NCBI RefSeq assembly: GCF_006715785.1 | Contig: NZ_VFNX01000003.1 | Coordinates: forward strand, 124,001 to 188,000 | Reading direction: 5' to 3' | DNA: 64,000 nt | Origin: Streptomyces puniciscabiei | GTDB taxonomy: Bacteria > Actinomycetota > Actinomycetes > Streptomycetales > Streptomycetaceae | Shown here: piece by piece, positions 10,654-18,807 of the stretch | Position numbering within the stretch: position 1 is the stretch's first letter | Layout of the letters: every line of letters begins with the position of its first letter | The notes under the pieces: generated by a model | What the model was told of the DNA's origin: nothing | The model's input: the letters and a program-made list of their open reading frames with translations, nothing else | The model's database searches: none | Position numbers and translations under genes: made by a program

Positions 10654-12045
10654 TCAAGCGGCCGCCGAGCCGCGGTGCCGGGTCGGACGGGCCAGGGCCA
10701 GGCGGAGCACTCGTCTCCAGTCGGGCGGGGGCCGGTTCGGCGGCGTTCCCGGACGGTGCCGCGGGACACGCACCCGCAGGGCCCCGGGAGCTACCCGGCA
10801 GACCACCGGAGCGGGCAGCACGACGGACTCACCGTCGATGCCGGCCGGGACGGTGTCCGTGTCGGCCTCGACGACCACTTCGGAGGCCGTCAGCCGGGTC
10901 ACGCCCGGGGACCGCCGGCCACCCAGCAGCCGGGTCGACAGCCGGGCCGCCCGGCCCGGGGTGTCGACGCGCACGCACAGCACCCCCAGTCGTCCGGAAT
11001 CCAGGCTTTCCCGGAGTACGGGACGCACCGAGTCGACGGCGGCGGGCCGGTAGGGATTGTTGCTGACGAGCAGGGCCTGCAGTCCCTCGATCCGCGTGTG
11101 TCCGGCACGCATGCGCAGCCGTGGCGCCTCCGGGCCGGTGAGCAGAACGGGCAGCGCCTGAAGTGCCGTGCGCAGTTTGGCGTCCCGGTAGGAGGGTTCG
11201 CGCACCACGGCGGCGTAGGTTCCGAAGGACGCGTTGTTGACGAACACCCGGTCGGCGGCGAATCCGAGGTCGACGCGGAACTCGACGGGATCGGTGAACG
11301 CGGCCAGGGCGGCCGCCGGGTCGTCACGGTCGAGACCGAGATCCAGGGCGAAGTGGTTGCGCGTTCCGGCCGGGATCACCATGAAGGGCACATCATGCCG
11401 GGCCGCCACCTCGGCGACCAGAGCCTGGGTGCCGTCCCCGCCGGCCACGGCCAGCAGGTCGGCCCCCTCGGCCACCGCACGCCGGGCCAGGTCCGCCACG
11501 TCCTGGTGTCGTACCGGATCCAGTACGACGACGCGCGCACCCGCCGCCCTCGCCTTCTCCTCCAGGTGGAAGCGCTCCACCTTGCCCCCACCGGAACGCG
11601 GGTTCATCACGACCCACGGATGCAGCGCCGCCGGCACCGGCCCGGGCTCGTGTCCGCGCCCGGCGGAGGGCCCCGTCGGGGTGATCGCGATCCGGGCGGC
11701 TGCGAGTGCCAGGATCCACAGGCCGAAGGACAGACAGGCCGGCCACAGCATGCCGTGCGTGGCGACCAGGACGAGCGTCGCGGCGGGAACCAGCACGGCA
11801 ACGACGGCTCCTGCGGCCCGGACGATGCCGGAGTGGGCGAGGACCCACCACAGTCCGACGGCCGTGAGGGCCACACCCGCCACGGCGATGAGCACCCACA
11901 GCAGGCCTCTCAGCCCGGCGGTGACGAGCAGCACGAGCACGCTGCCCAGGAGGGCGAGGAGGGCCAGCCGGGCCCACGCCACGGGTGGCCCGCGGTCGGC
12001 TGACGAATCGGCGGCACGCGCGTCCGGGCGCCGTATCTGTCGCAC
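10654..12045 (-). CDS. diacylglycerol kinase-family lipid kinase with N-terminal membrane domain
   Basis: 463 residues. Residues about 20-130 hold four hydrophobic segments; from about 145 the diacylglycerol/sphingosine kinase catalytic domain follows: VVMNPRSGGGKVERF (nucleotide entry), AVAGGDGTQALVAEV (the GGDGT signature) and VIPAGTRNHFALDLGLD. The C-terminal beta-sandwich with DLGFAADRVFVNNASFG and a GIDGE segment is also present. Enzymes of this kind phosphorylate a membrane lipid with ATP; the substrate is not evident. GTG start with GGGGAG nine bases upstream. First gene of nothing obvious: it stands downstream of the DUF7144 gene by 33 bp and may be cotranscribed with it. Confidence 0.9.
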   Translation of the reverse strand: MRQIRRPDARAADSSADRGPPVAWARLALLALLGSVLVLLVTAGLRGLLWVLIAVAGVALTAVGLWWVLAHSGIVRAAGAVVAVLVPAATLVLVATHGMLWPACLSFGLWILALAAARIAITPTGPSAGRGHEPGPVPAALHPWVVMNPRSGGGKVERFHLEEKARAAGARVVVLDPVRHQDVADLARRAVAEGADLLAVAGGDGTQALVAEVAARHDVPFMVIPAGTRNHFALDLGLDRDDPAAALAAFTDPVEFRVDLGFAADRVFVNNASFGTYAAVVREPSYRDAKLRTALQALPVLLTGPEAPRLRMRAGHTRIEGLQALLVSNNPYRPAAVDSVRPVLRESLDSGRLGVLCVRVDTPGRAARLSTRLLGGRRSPGVTRLTASEVVVEADTDTVPAGIDGESVVLPAPVVCRVAPGALRVRVPRHRPGTPPNRPPPDWRRVLRLALARPTRHRGSAAA

Positions 12046-12078
12046 GCCGAGCGTCTCCCCTTGGACGGGCGCGTTGCC

Positions 12079-12507
12079 CTATCGGAAACCGGCCGAGGGC
12101 TTCTCGGTCCGTACGACGCACAGCGCCCAGATCACGAATCCGGAGATCGCGATCGCCACGATCGACCACAACGGGTAGTACGGCAGGGAGAGGAAGTTGG
12201 CGAGAATGAGGAATCCGGCGATGACCACGCCGGCGACCCGAGCCCACGTCGCCGCCCGGAACAGGCCCAGACTGACCACGACGGCGACCGCCCCCAGCAC
12301 GACGTGTATCCAGCCCCAGCCGGTCAGGTCGTACTGGAAGACGTATCCGTTCGTGGTGACGAACACGTTGTCCTGGGCGATGCCCATGATGCCGCGGAAG
12401 ATGTCGAGCACTCCGCAGATCGTCAGCATGACGGCGCCGAACACCATCAGACCGCCGGCCCACTGCTGTTTCGCCGATTCCGGGTGGGCCGCATGTGTCG
12501 CAGTCAT
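12079..12507 (-). CDS. DUF7144 family four-helix membrane protein
   Basis: 142-residue integral membrane protein with four hydrophobic segments. Conserved stretches: FRGIMGIAQDNVFVTTNGYV, YDLTGWGWIHVVLGAV and LSLPYYPLWSIVAIAISGFV. This family is widespread in actinobacteria, usually in stress-associated neighbourhoods, without known function. Strong AAGGAGG six bases before ATG. A second member with the same blocks is encoded at 45236-45667, so the two are paralogues within this window. Confidence 0.85.
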   Translation of the reverse strand: MTATHAAHPESAKQQWAGGLMVFGAVMLTICGVLDIFRGIMGIAQDNVFVTTNGYVFQYDLTGWGWIHVVLGAVAVVVSLGLFRAATWARVAGVVIAGFLILANFLSLPYYPLWSIVAIAISGFVIWALCVVRTEKPSAGFR

Positions 12508-12561
12508 GGCCTGCCTCCTTGTGTGCTTGTCGGTCGACGGGCGGACGGCACACCTGCTGCA

Positions 12562-13293
12562 TCAGGACAGCCAGTCCGTGTAGTGGGTGGGGGCGATCCG
12601 GGCGCCGCTCGGGGCGGTGAGGGCGTCTCCGGGTACGGCGGCGAACATGCCGGCGCTGTCGTCGGTGACGACGGAGCGCGCGTCGCCCTTGGCGGTCAGG
12701 GTGAGGCGCCCGAGCTCGTCCAGGGCGTAGACGTCGGGACCGGCGATGTTGATGACGCCGTTCAGAGGACTGCCTGCGGCGACCTCGGCGACGATGCCGG
12801 CGACATCCGCGGCGGCGATCGGCTGGATCGGCGTACGCGGCAGGCGGACGGTGTCGCCCTCGGCGGTCATGGCCAGGGTCGCGTCCATGAACTCCATGAA
12901 CTGCGTGGCGCGGACGATGGAATAGGGGATCGGGCCGGCCTTGAGGATGTCTTCCTGCAGCACCTTCGCCCGGTAGTAGTCCAGATCGGGCACTTGATCC
13001 ACGCCGACGATCGACAGGATGACGAAGTGCCCGACCCCGGCCTTCTCGCTCACGGCCACGAGGTTGTCCGTCGACGTCCGGAAGAAGGCGAGCGAGGCGT
13101 CGTCGAAGGTGGGGGAATTCGTGAGGTTGATGACGACGTCGGTGCCCGCCACCGCCGTCTCCAGGCCCTCGCCGGTGATGATGTTCACGCCCGTGGACAG
13201 GGAGTGCGGTACGGCTTGGTGCCCGGCCGCCTTCAGGTTCTCCACGACCCGCGACCCGATCAGACCGGTACCGCCGATGACTGCGAACTTCAT
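12562..13293 (-). CDS. NAD(P)H-binding atypical SDR (NmrA-like)
   Basis: 243-residue protein of the extended/atypical SDR class. MKFAVIGGTGLIGSRVVENL is the dinucleotide-binding strand-loop-helix (GGTGLIG). DVVINLTNSP, VGHFVILSIVGVDQ and YYRAKVLQEDIL follow the order of NmrA/SDR5-type proteins; YYRAK substitutes for the YxxxK of classical SDRs. The C-terminus (IAPTHYTDWLS) resembles reductases that act on small carbonyls or sense NADP. AAGGAAA precedes the ATG. Gap of 54 bp to the downstream DUF7144 gene. Substrate unknown. Confidence 0.88.
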   Translation of the reverse strand: MKFAVIGGTGLIGSRVVENLKAAGHQAVPHSLSTGVNIITGEGLETAVAGTDVVINLTNSPTFDDASLAFFRTSTDNLVAVSEKAGVGHFVILSIVGVDQVPDLDYYRAKVLQEDILKAGPIPYSIVRATQFMEFMDATLAMTAEGDTVRLPRTPIQPIAAADVAGIVAEVAAGSPLNGVINIAGPDVYALDELGRLTLTAKGDARSVVTDDSAGMFAAVPGDALTAPSGARIAPTHYTDWLS

Positions 13294-13412
13294 GAGAGGT
13301 TTCCTTGTCCTCTGCAGCTCCCGATACGGCCTTCGCTCCGGCGGGTCCAGGCCTGTCCCGGTGACGGAACGGCACCTGATCCCTCTTCACCGGGCATGTC
13401 GAACAGACAGGG

Positions 13413-13748
13413 TCAGTCGGGGGCGAAGGAGAAGCTGCGCCAGAGGCCGGTGGTCAGGACCGCACGGTCCGACGCCCCGATGTCCAGGAAGGTGCTCTGC
13501 CCGCCCGGCGGCACGGTGCAGTCCGGTGTCGTGTACAGGAGCAGGCTGCTCTGCGTCTGATTGTTGATGTGGGTCACACCCTCGGAGAAACGGTGACATC
13601 CGTGGGTCGACGGGTTGGAGACGGTCTCCACGATCCTGACACCGTTGCGCGCCACGATCTGACCGGACGCCTGGTCCTGGCAGGCGGTGAGCGCGATGCC
13701 GAGCAGCGTGATGCCGGTCAGCGCGGCCAACAACCGTGAAGGGGGCAT
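13413..13748 (-). CDS. small lipoprotein
   Basis: 111-residue lipoprotein. ATG 13748 follows AGGAGG; the longer frame to 13853 is ignored because it lacks a ribosome site. The signal sequence ends in a lipobox (GIALTAC, Cys at about 23), giving a mature protein of about 89 residues anchored to the outer face of the membrane. Conserved-looking parts: GVRIVETVSNPSTHGCHRF, VTHINNQTQSSLLLY and DCTVPPG, with two further Cys likely bonded. I do not recognise the family. It is divergent to the GH15 pseudogene. Confidence 0.75.
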   Translation of the reverse strand: MPPSRLLAALTGITLLGIALTACQDQASGQIVARNGVRIVETVSNPSTHGCHRFSEGVTHINNQTQSSLLLYTTPDCTVPPGGQSTFLDIGASDRAVLTTGLWRSFSFAPD

Positions 13749-13960
13749 CGCGCCTCCTGAGGTACGGGGGAGCTGCCGGGAATCTCGTCCTCTCTTCACT
13801 ATCCGCCAGATGGGGCGGAGCCGCACGATGAGGACGGACGAACGTGGCGGCACCCTGAGCCCGGGAAGCGGTAGCGGCCCCGTGGCCGGAGCAGGCCCCC
13901 CGGCCTACGCTGATCGAGGGGGCGCGTCCGGGTGAATCGCACACCGAGAGGGGCGCCCCG

Positions 13961-15046
13961 ATGGACGACTACCCACTGATCGAGAACCACGGTCTCATCG
14001 GCGATCTGCAGACGGCCGCGCTGGTGACCACCGAGGGCGAGATCGACTGGTTCGTCGCTGCGGGCCGGGCAGCACCGCGGGCTGCATCGCCCCGCGGTTC
14101 GACTACGGGTGCGCCGGCCGGACCGTGCAGTGCCCGCTCAAGGAGCGGGCCGGCAGCGGCGGGGACACGGGCCCGCTCAACATCATGTACAAGGTCGACG
14201 GCTCCTCCGAACTGGAGGAGCGGATCCTCGGCCACTGGGAGGGCTATGCGGGCTCCGCGCCGGTGCGGATCGGCAACGGTGCTACGACGCAGCTCCAACT
14301 GGACATCTGCGGCGAGGCGTTGGACAGCATCTGCTTCGCGCACCGGCACGGCTTCCAGGTCGGGCACGGTGGATGGACCTCGATGCGGGCGGACCTGGAC
14401 TGGCTCGCCGACCACTGGGACCAGGCGGAGGAGGGCATCGTGGAGACCCGCGGCGGTCGCCAGGACTTCACCTACGGGCGTGTCATGTCGTGGGTCGCGT
14501 TCGACCGCGCTGTGCGCCTGGCCGAGTCGAAGGGGTGGCCGTCGGCGGCCGGCCGCTGGCACGCCGAGCGGGACGCCGTCTACGAGCAGGTGACGGCCGA
14601 GGGGTGGAGCGAACAGCGGCGGGCCTTCGTCCAGCACTACGGCAGTGAGGTACTGGACTCCTCGCTGCTGCGCATGGCGACGGTCGGGTTTCTCAGCCCC
14701 GAGGATCCGCTGTGGGCATCGACCCTGGACGCCATGGAGGAGGAACCGGTCAGCGACAGCCTGGTCTACCGTTACAACCCCGACGCCTCGCCGGACGGCC
14801 TGCGCGGCTCGGAGGGGACCTTCTCGCTGTGCACGTTCATGTACGTCGACGCCCTGGCGCGCGGGCCGGATCAACCGGGCGAGGCTGGTGTTCGAGAAGA
14901 TGATGGGGTACGCCAACCATCTGGGCCTGTACTCCGAGGAGATCGACCCGACCGGCCGTCAACTGGGCAATTTTCCCCAGGCGTTCACGCATCTCGCCCT
15001 CATCGACTCGGCCCTCATCCTGAACGAGGCCCTCGAGCGGCGGTAG
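13961..15046 (+). pseudogene. GH15-type glucoamylase/trehalase-like gene, deleted and frameshifted
   Basis: Three blocks of one GH15-family protein are joined with errors. Block A (13961 to about 14055) is the N-terminus, IENHGLIGDLQTAALVTTEG then EIDWF. Block B (about 14070-14115, +1 frame) reads CIAPRFDYG, normally located more than 100 residues later. Block C (14125 to about 14860) resumes the catalytic domain, with LNIMYKVDG, GIVETRGGRQDFTY and [10 protein letters not shown] final frame change near 14856-14864 is consistent with loss of two bases in a GCGC run, restoring [20 protein letters not shown] to the end. A full-length enzyme has about 600 residues; roughly 250 are missing. Not functional. 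Confidence 0.85.
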
Positions 15047-15219
15047 TCCGGTCAGGGGTCGTGCTCACCACGGGGTCAGCCCGCGTCACCGAACTCGAAG
15101 GACAGCCCAGGGTGAAGGTCATCATCGATCTGGCCGGCAGCGTCTGCGCCGGCACGTCCGCGAGCAGCGGGACCATGTGCATGTGGGGCATCTCCGGAAG
15201 CCGACGCGGTGGAGACCGG

Positions 15220-16059
15220 TCAACCGCCGGTGGCGAAGCCCGGGAAGAGAGTCATCCCGCCGTCGACGTACAGGGTGGTGCCCACGACGTAGTCCATGCG
15301 GTCGGAGGCGAGGCCGACGACGGCATGGGCGATGTCGTCGGGGTCTCCGATCCGCTTGTAGGGGATCAGCCGCATGAGGTCCTGCTGTGCCTCCGGCGTC
15401 TCCCAGGCACTGCGGTTGATGGGGGTCTTGATTGCTCCGGGGGCGACGGCGTTCACCCGGATGCGCTTCGGGGCGAGTTCCTGGGCGAGGGTCGCCATCA
15501 TCATCTGTACGCCGCCCTTGGACGAGGCGTAGTTGACGTGGCCGGCCCAGGGGATGATCTGGTGGACCGAACTCATGCAGATGATCTTCCCGGCCGCGCG
15601 TGACACCTCCGGGACGACCCCGCGGCGCAGGAACTCCTTGGCCGCCTCACGGGCGCAGAGGAACTGTCCGGTGAGGTTGACGTCCAGGACCTTCTGCCAC
15701 TGGGCGAGGGTCATGTCCGTGACCGCCGCGTCCCGCTGGAGCCCCGCGTTGGCGACCAGGATGTCGATGGTGCCGAACTCCCCCACCATCCGGTCCGTCA
15801 TGGCGACGACCTGCTGCTCGTCGGACACGTCCGCCTCGTAGGCGGCTGCCCGGACCCCGAAGCCGGTGATCTCCTCGACCACCGCCTCGGCCTCGTCGCG
15901 ACCGGCCACGTAGTTCACCACGACATCGGCGCCCGCCCGGCCCAGGGCGACGGCGGTCGCCCTGCCGATGCCGGAGTTGGCGCCGGTCACGAGCGCCTTC
16001 TGCCCCCTCAGCAGCCGGCTGGGGACGACGCCCTGGGGTGCCCCCTCGGTGGAAGTCAC
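15220..16059 (-). CDS. SDR family oxidoreductase (glucose 1-dehydrogenase-like)
   Basis: 279-residue classical short-chain dehydrogenase. LVTGANSGIGRATA is the cofactor loop, NYVAGRDEAEA suggests the acidic/neutral region that sets NAD versus NADP, VANAG is the structural motif, ICMSSVHQ carries the catalytic Ser, and YASSKGG the YxxxK pair. The C-terminus (VDGGMTLFPGF) is typical of glucose 1-dehydrogenase-like enzymes, which function as tetramers on sugars or polyols; true substrate unknown. GTG 16059 is chosen because GGAGGAG lies nine bases upstream; the open frame extends to 16122. Confidence 0.9.
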   Translation of the reverse strand: MTSTEGAPQGVVPSRLLRGQKALVTGANSGIGRATAVALGRAGADVVVNYVAGRDEAEAVVEEITGFGVRAAAYEADVSDEQQVVAMTDRMVGEFGTIDILVANAGLQRDAAVTDMTLAQWQKVLDVNLTGQFLCAREAAKEFLRRGVVPEVSRAAGKIICMSSVHQIIPWAGHVNYASSKGGVQMMMATLAQELAPKRIRVNAVAPGAIKTPINRSAWETPEAQQDLMRLIPYKRIGDPDDIAHAVVGLASDRMDYVVGTTLYVDGGMTLFPGFATGG

Positions 16060-16225
16060 GATGGCCTGCTCCTCCACTGCGTACCCGGTTCTGCCGGGCC
16101 CGTCGCCCGGAGGTCCAGGCATCAGACAAGCACCGGCCGGATCCGGCGGCAGTCCGGGGCGGACGGCGTTGCGCTGCCCGGCTGAGGATCTTCGCCCGGT
16201 CGGAGTCCGGGGGCCGACGCGGGGG

Positions 16226-16435
16226 TCAGCCCAGCCGCTCCAGCAGGTGGTCGCCCACCCGGAGAGCGTTCGCGATGGCCGTCAGGGACGGATTGACCGC
16301 GCCGATGCTCGGGAAGAAGCTCGTGTCGACGACGTAGAGGTTGTCCAGGTCGTGGGCCTTGCAGTTGACGAGCAGGGCCGAGGAGGCCGGGTCGGTGCCG
16401 AAGCACACCGTGCCCGCCTGGCCGGCTCCCGGATG
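16226..16435 (-). pseudogene. 3' end of a GMC-type oxidoreductase
   Basis: Sixty-nine codons encode only the C-terminal segment of a GMC flavoenzyme: QAGTVCFGTDPASSA, CKAHDLDNLYVVDTSFFPS and IGAVNPSLTAIANALRVGDH. The conserved active-site Asn (VNP) is retained but the His expected before QAGT is lost, and the FAD-binding and substrate domains are absent. Similarity stops at about 16435, next to a plus-strand gene end. Confidence 0.82.
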
Positions 16436-16459
16436 CTGGTCGCGTTCAGTCCGCGCCGG

Positions 16460-16597
16460 CTGATCATGTCGGCGGCACCGACCAGGATGCGCCCGCGCGA
16501 CGGCGCGCCGGGCTTGGTCACGGCCGACTGGGAGCAGCTCCCCGAAGCCCTGCCCGAGAAACACCTCAAGCCCGTCTTCGTCCGCGCCGACGGCTGA
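16460..16597 (+). pseudogene. unidentified 3' gene fragment
   Basis: A plus-strand frame ending at a TGA (16595-16597) reads RPRDGAPGLVTADWEQLPEA and KHLKPVFVRADG. It has protein-like composition and high third-position GC but no start, ribosome site or recognised family. Its upstream limit coincides with the upstream limit of the GMC remnant, so it may be the end of the gene that was once divergent to it. Speculative. Confidence 0.3.
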
Positions 16598-16620
16598 GCG
16601 GCGAGGAATGACACCGGGGC

Positions 16621-17817
16621 CTAGGGCTGGGCCGGGCCGGCCTGGATGCCGGGGCGGAACTTCGGGACGCGGAGGGTGATCTTCGTGCCCGCTCCGACTC
16701 CGGTCTCGATGACGAGGCCGTGGTCGTCGCCGTAGACGCGGCGCAGCCGGCGGTCGACGTTGCTCAGGCCGATGCCGGTGGCGGCTCCGGCCGTGCCGCG
16801 CAGAATCGCGCGCAGGCGTTCCGGTTCCATGCCGATGCCGTCGTCCTCGATGACGACCCGGGCCTCGGTGCCCTCGTCCTCGGCGACGATCGTGACGCCG
16901 ATGCGCTCCACGGCTCCCCCCAGACCGTGTTTGAGGGCGTTCTCCACGAGGGGCTGCAGACAGAGGAAGGGCAGCGTCACCGGCAGCACCTCGGGGGCGA
17001 TGCGCAGGGTGACCTTCAGGCGGCGGCCGAAGCGGGCGCGGGCGAGTTCCAGGTACTGCTCGATGGAGCGCAACTCCTCGGCGAGGGTGGTGAACTCGCC
17101 GCCCCGGCGGAAGGAGTAGCGGGTGAAGTCGGCGAATTCCTGGAGGAGTTCGCGGGCGCGTTCGGGATCCGTGCGGACGAAGGAGGCGATGCTCGCGAGG
17201 GAGTTGTAGATGAAGTGCGGGGAGATCTGGGCGCGCAGGGCCCGGACCTCGGCCTCGTGGGCGCTGGTGCGCGCCCGGTCGAGGCCGGCCAGCTCGAGCT
17301 CCAGGGAGAGCCGGCGGGCCGCTTCCTCGGCGGCCCGGACGAGGGCGGTGGATTCGGCGGTGGCGAACACGGCGAGGGCACCGGGGGTGCAGCCGTCGTC
17401 GGTGAGCGGCACCAGCGCGCCCCAGCGGACGGGGCAGCCGGCGTCCTGGCAGGACAGCGGGAAGGCCCGGGCGCGGGTTGGACGGGCGAGCCGTGCCGTC
17501 ACCTCCGCGCGGTGGTGTTCGCCGGCACCGTCCCAGGCGAGCACGGCGGTGTCGTCGGTGAGGGCGAGCGCGGGGGTGCCGAGCAGAGGGCGCAGCCTGC
17601 GGACCGCCTTGCGGGCGGTGTCCGGGGCGAGCCCGGCGCGCAGGGGTGCCGCGGCGAGCCCGGCGGTGTGCAGGTCATGGGCGAGGGCGTGCCAAGCCCC
17701 GTCGGCGTCGGCCGCGTGCTCCTGCTGCCGGCGCGCCGCCGCGTGCCCGAGGGCGGCACCGAGCACGAACAGCGCGAACCCGGCGAGAGCGAGCGCCGCG
17801 GTACCGAGGACGGTCAT
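16621..17817 (-). CDS. LytS-type sensor histidine kinase
   Basis: 398-residue sensor kinase. One N-terminal membrane segment (about residues 5-25), a GAF-like region with two Cys (LSCQDAGCPVRWG), then the His_kinase domain (PF06580-type) with ALRAQISPHFIYNSLASI, where His at about 202 is the phosphoacceptor, and an HATPase domain with N box LVENALKHGLG, DDGIGM and GIGLSNVDRRL. This kinase type pairs with LytTR response regulators, and one is encoded at 21061-21876 in the same leftward unit. ATG 17817 is chosen since it overlaps the stop of the preceding repeat ORF as ATGA; GTG 17859 is the alternative. Probably senses substrate or flux of the neighbouring symporter. Confidence 0.9.
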   Translation of the reverse strand: MTVLGTAALALAGFALFVLGAALGHAAARRQQEHAADADGAWHALAHDLHTAGLAAAPLRAGLAPDTARKAVRRLRPLLGTPALALTDDTAVLAWDGAGEHHRAEVTARLARPTRARAFPLSCQDAGCPVRWGALVPLTDDGCTPGALAVFATAESTALVRAAEEAARRLSLELELAGLDRARTSAHEAEVRALRAQISPHFIYNSLASIASFVRTDPERARELLQEFADFTRYSFRRGGEFTTLAEELRSIEQYLELARARFGRRLKVTLRIAPEVLPVTLPFLCLQPLVENALKHGLGGAVERIGVTIVAEDEGTEARVVIEDDGIGMEPERLRAILRGTAGAATGIGLSNVDRRLRRVYGDDHGLVIETGVGAGTKITLRVPKFRPGIQAGPAQP

Positions 17818-18794
17818 GGGCGACGCGGGTTCGGGCCGAGGGGGTGGGTGGTGGAGCACCGAGGGGCGCCGCCGAGCGCGTGCCCGGTCCTCCGCCCGGC
17901 GTCTCCTCGGTGCCGTCGGACGTCGGGAGTCGGGCGGTGCCGGGGGACGCCGCGGGCTCGCCGGCGCGGGCGAGCGCCGGAACCGTACCGGTGACGCCCG
18001 GCACCAAGACCCTGCCCGAACCGGCGAGCGCCGGAACCATACGGACGACGCCCGAAGTCAAGACCCTGCCCACGCGGGCAAGCGCCGGAACCCTGCCGGT
18101 GACGCCCGGCACCAAGACCCTCCCCGAACCGGCGAGCGCCGGAACCGTGCCGGTGGCACCCGGCACTGAGATCCTGCCCGAACCGGCGAGCGCCGGAACC
18201 GTACTGACGACGCCCGGCGTCAAGACCCTGCCCACGCGGGCGAGCGCCGGAACCCTGCCGGTGACGCCCGGCACCAAGACCCTCCCCGAACCGGCGAGCG
18301 CCGGAACCATACGGACGACGCCCGGCGTCAAGACCCTGCCCACGCGGGCGAGCGCCGGAACCCTGCCGGTGACGCCCGGCACCAAGACCCTCCCCGAACC
18401 GGCGAGCGCCGGAACCGTACTCACGACGCCCGGTGTCGAGACCCTGCCGGTGTCGACCGTCATCGGGGCCGCTCCAGTGACACCGAGCATCGGATCCTTC
18501 CCGGCGCCGCCCGGCGCCGGGGCCCTGCCGGAGCCGTCCTACATCGGGACCGCTCTCATCCCACCCCGCATCGAGACCTTGCCGGTGCCGTCCAGCGCCG
18601 GAACCTGGGCGATACCGGCCGGCGTCGGGCTGCTGTCCGTGTCGTCCCGCCGCGGGTTCCTTCCGGTGGCGTGGAGCGTCGTCCTCCGGCCGGTCCGGGA
18701 GGCTCTCGTGCTCGCCTGTCCCCCGCCGGCCGGCAGGCGCCTCGGCACCGCCGCCGGGCACTCCGGCTCGGCTGTCCGTGTCGTCGGTCTGCAC
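17814..18794 (-). CDS. Arg/Gly-rich repeat ORF coupled to symporter and kinase genes
   Basis: 326-codon frame lying exactly between symporter and kinase. GTG 18794 is five bases after a GAGGAG that itself starts two bases after the symporter stop, and the TGA stop overlaps the kinase ATG as ATGA, so both ends carry coupling signals. The product would be hydrophilic and very basic, without membrane segments or Cys pairs, and consists mostly of alternating 18-residue units of the types GSGARRFGEGLGAGRHRQ and GSGARPRGQGLDAGRRPY. Against it: third-position GC of the repeat codons is only about 55-67%, lower than in the other two frames of the array, while the first 45 codons are about 83%. No family recognised; existence as protein is unproven. 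Confidence 0.42.
   Translation of the reverse strand: MQTDDTDSRAGVPGGGAEAPAGRRGTGEHESLPDRPEDDAPRHRKEPAAGRHGQQPDAGRYRPGSGAGRHRQGLDAGWDESGPDVGRLRQGPGAGRRREGSDARCHWSGPDDGRHRQGLDTGRREYGSGARRFGEGLGAGRHRQGSGARPRGQGLDAGRRPYGSGARRFGEGLGAGRHRQGSGARPRGQGLDAGRRQYGSGARRFGQDLSAGCHRHGSGARRFGEGLGAGRHRQGSGACPRGQGLDFGRRPYGSGARRFGQGLGAGRHRYGSGARPRRRARGVPRHRPTPDVRRHRGDAGRRTGHALGGAPRCSTTHPLGPNPRRP
17970..18455. repeat. 54-bp tandem array, nine units of two alternating types
   Basis: Units begin at 17970, 18024, 18078, 18132, 18186, 18240, 18294, 18348 and 18402, each starting GCGAGCGCCGGAACC (one unit GCAAGC). Type A continues GTGACGCCCGGCACCAAG and ends GAACCG; type B has ACGACGCCCGGCGTCAAG and ends ACGCGG. 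They mostly alternate A-B-A-A-B-A-B-A-B-like. Degenerate 54-bp units and a 27-bp half unit continue to about 18644. No spacer variability as in CRISPR: units are contiguous and near-identical. Confidence 0.95.
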
Positions 18795-18807
18795 AACGGC
18801 TCCTCGG

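Noticed and set aside
15112..15156. GTG frame beginning VKVIIDLAGSVCAG, reminiscent of a [3Fe-4S] ferredoxin start
   Set aside because: Only one Cys is positioned as expected and similarity stops within 15 residues; too short to support even as a remnant.
17970..18455. CRISPR array
   Set aside because: Units are contiguous and near-identical over their full 54 bp with no unique spacers, and no cas gene is present.
17675..18490. Minus-strand frame of Val/Pro/Gly-rich 18-residue repeats through the 54-bp array, with high third-position GC
   Set aside because: Its start is inside the degenerate array without a ribosome site and it runs deep into the kinase gene; the frame ending at 17814 has matched start and stop signals.
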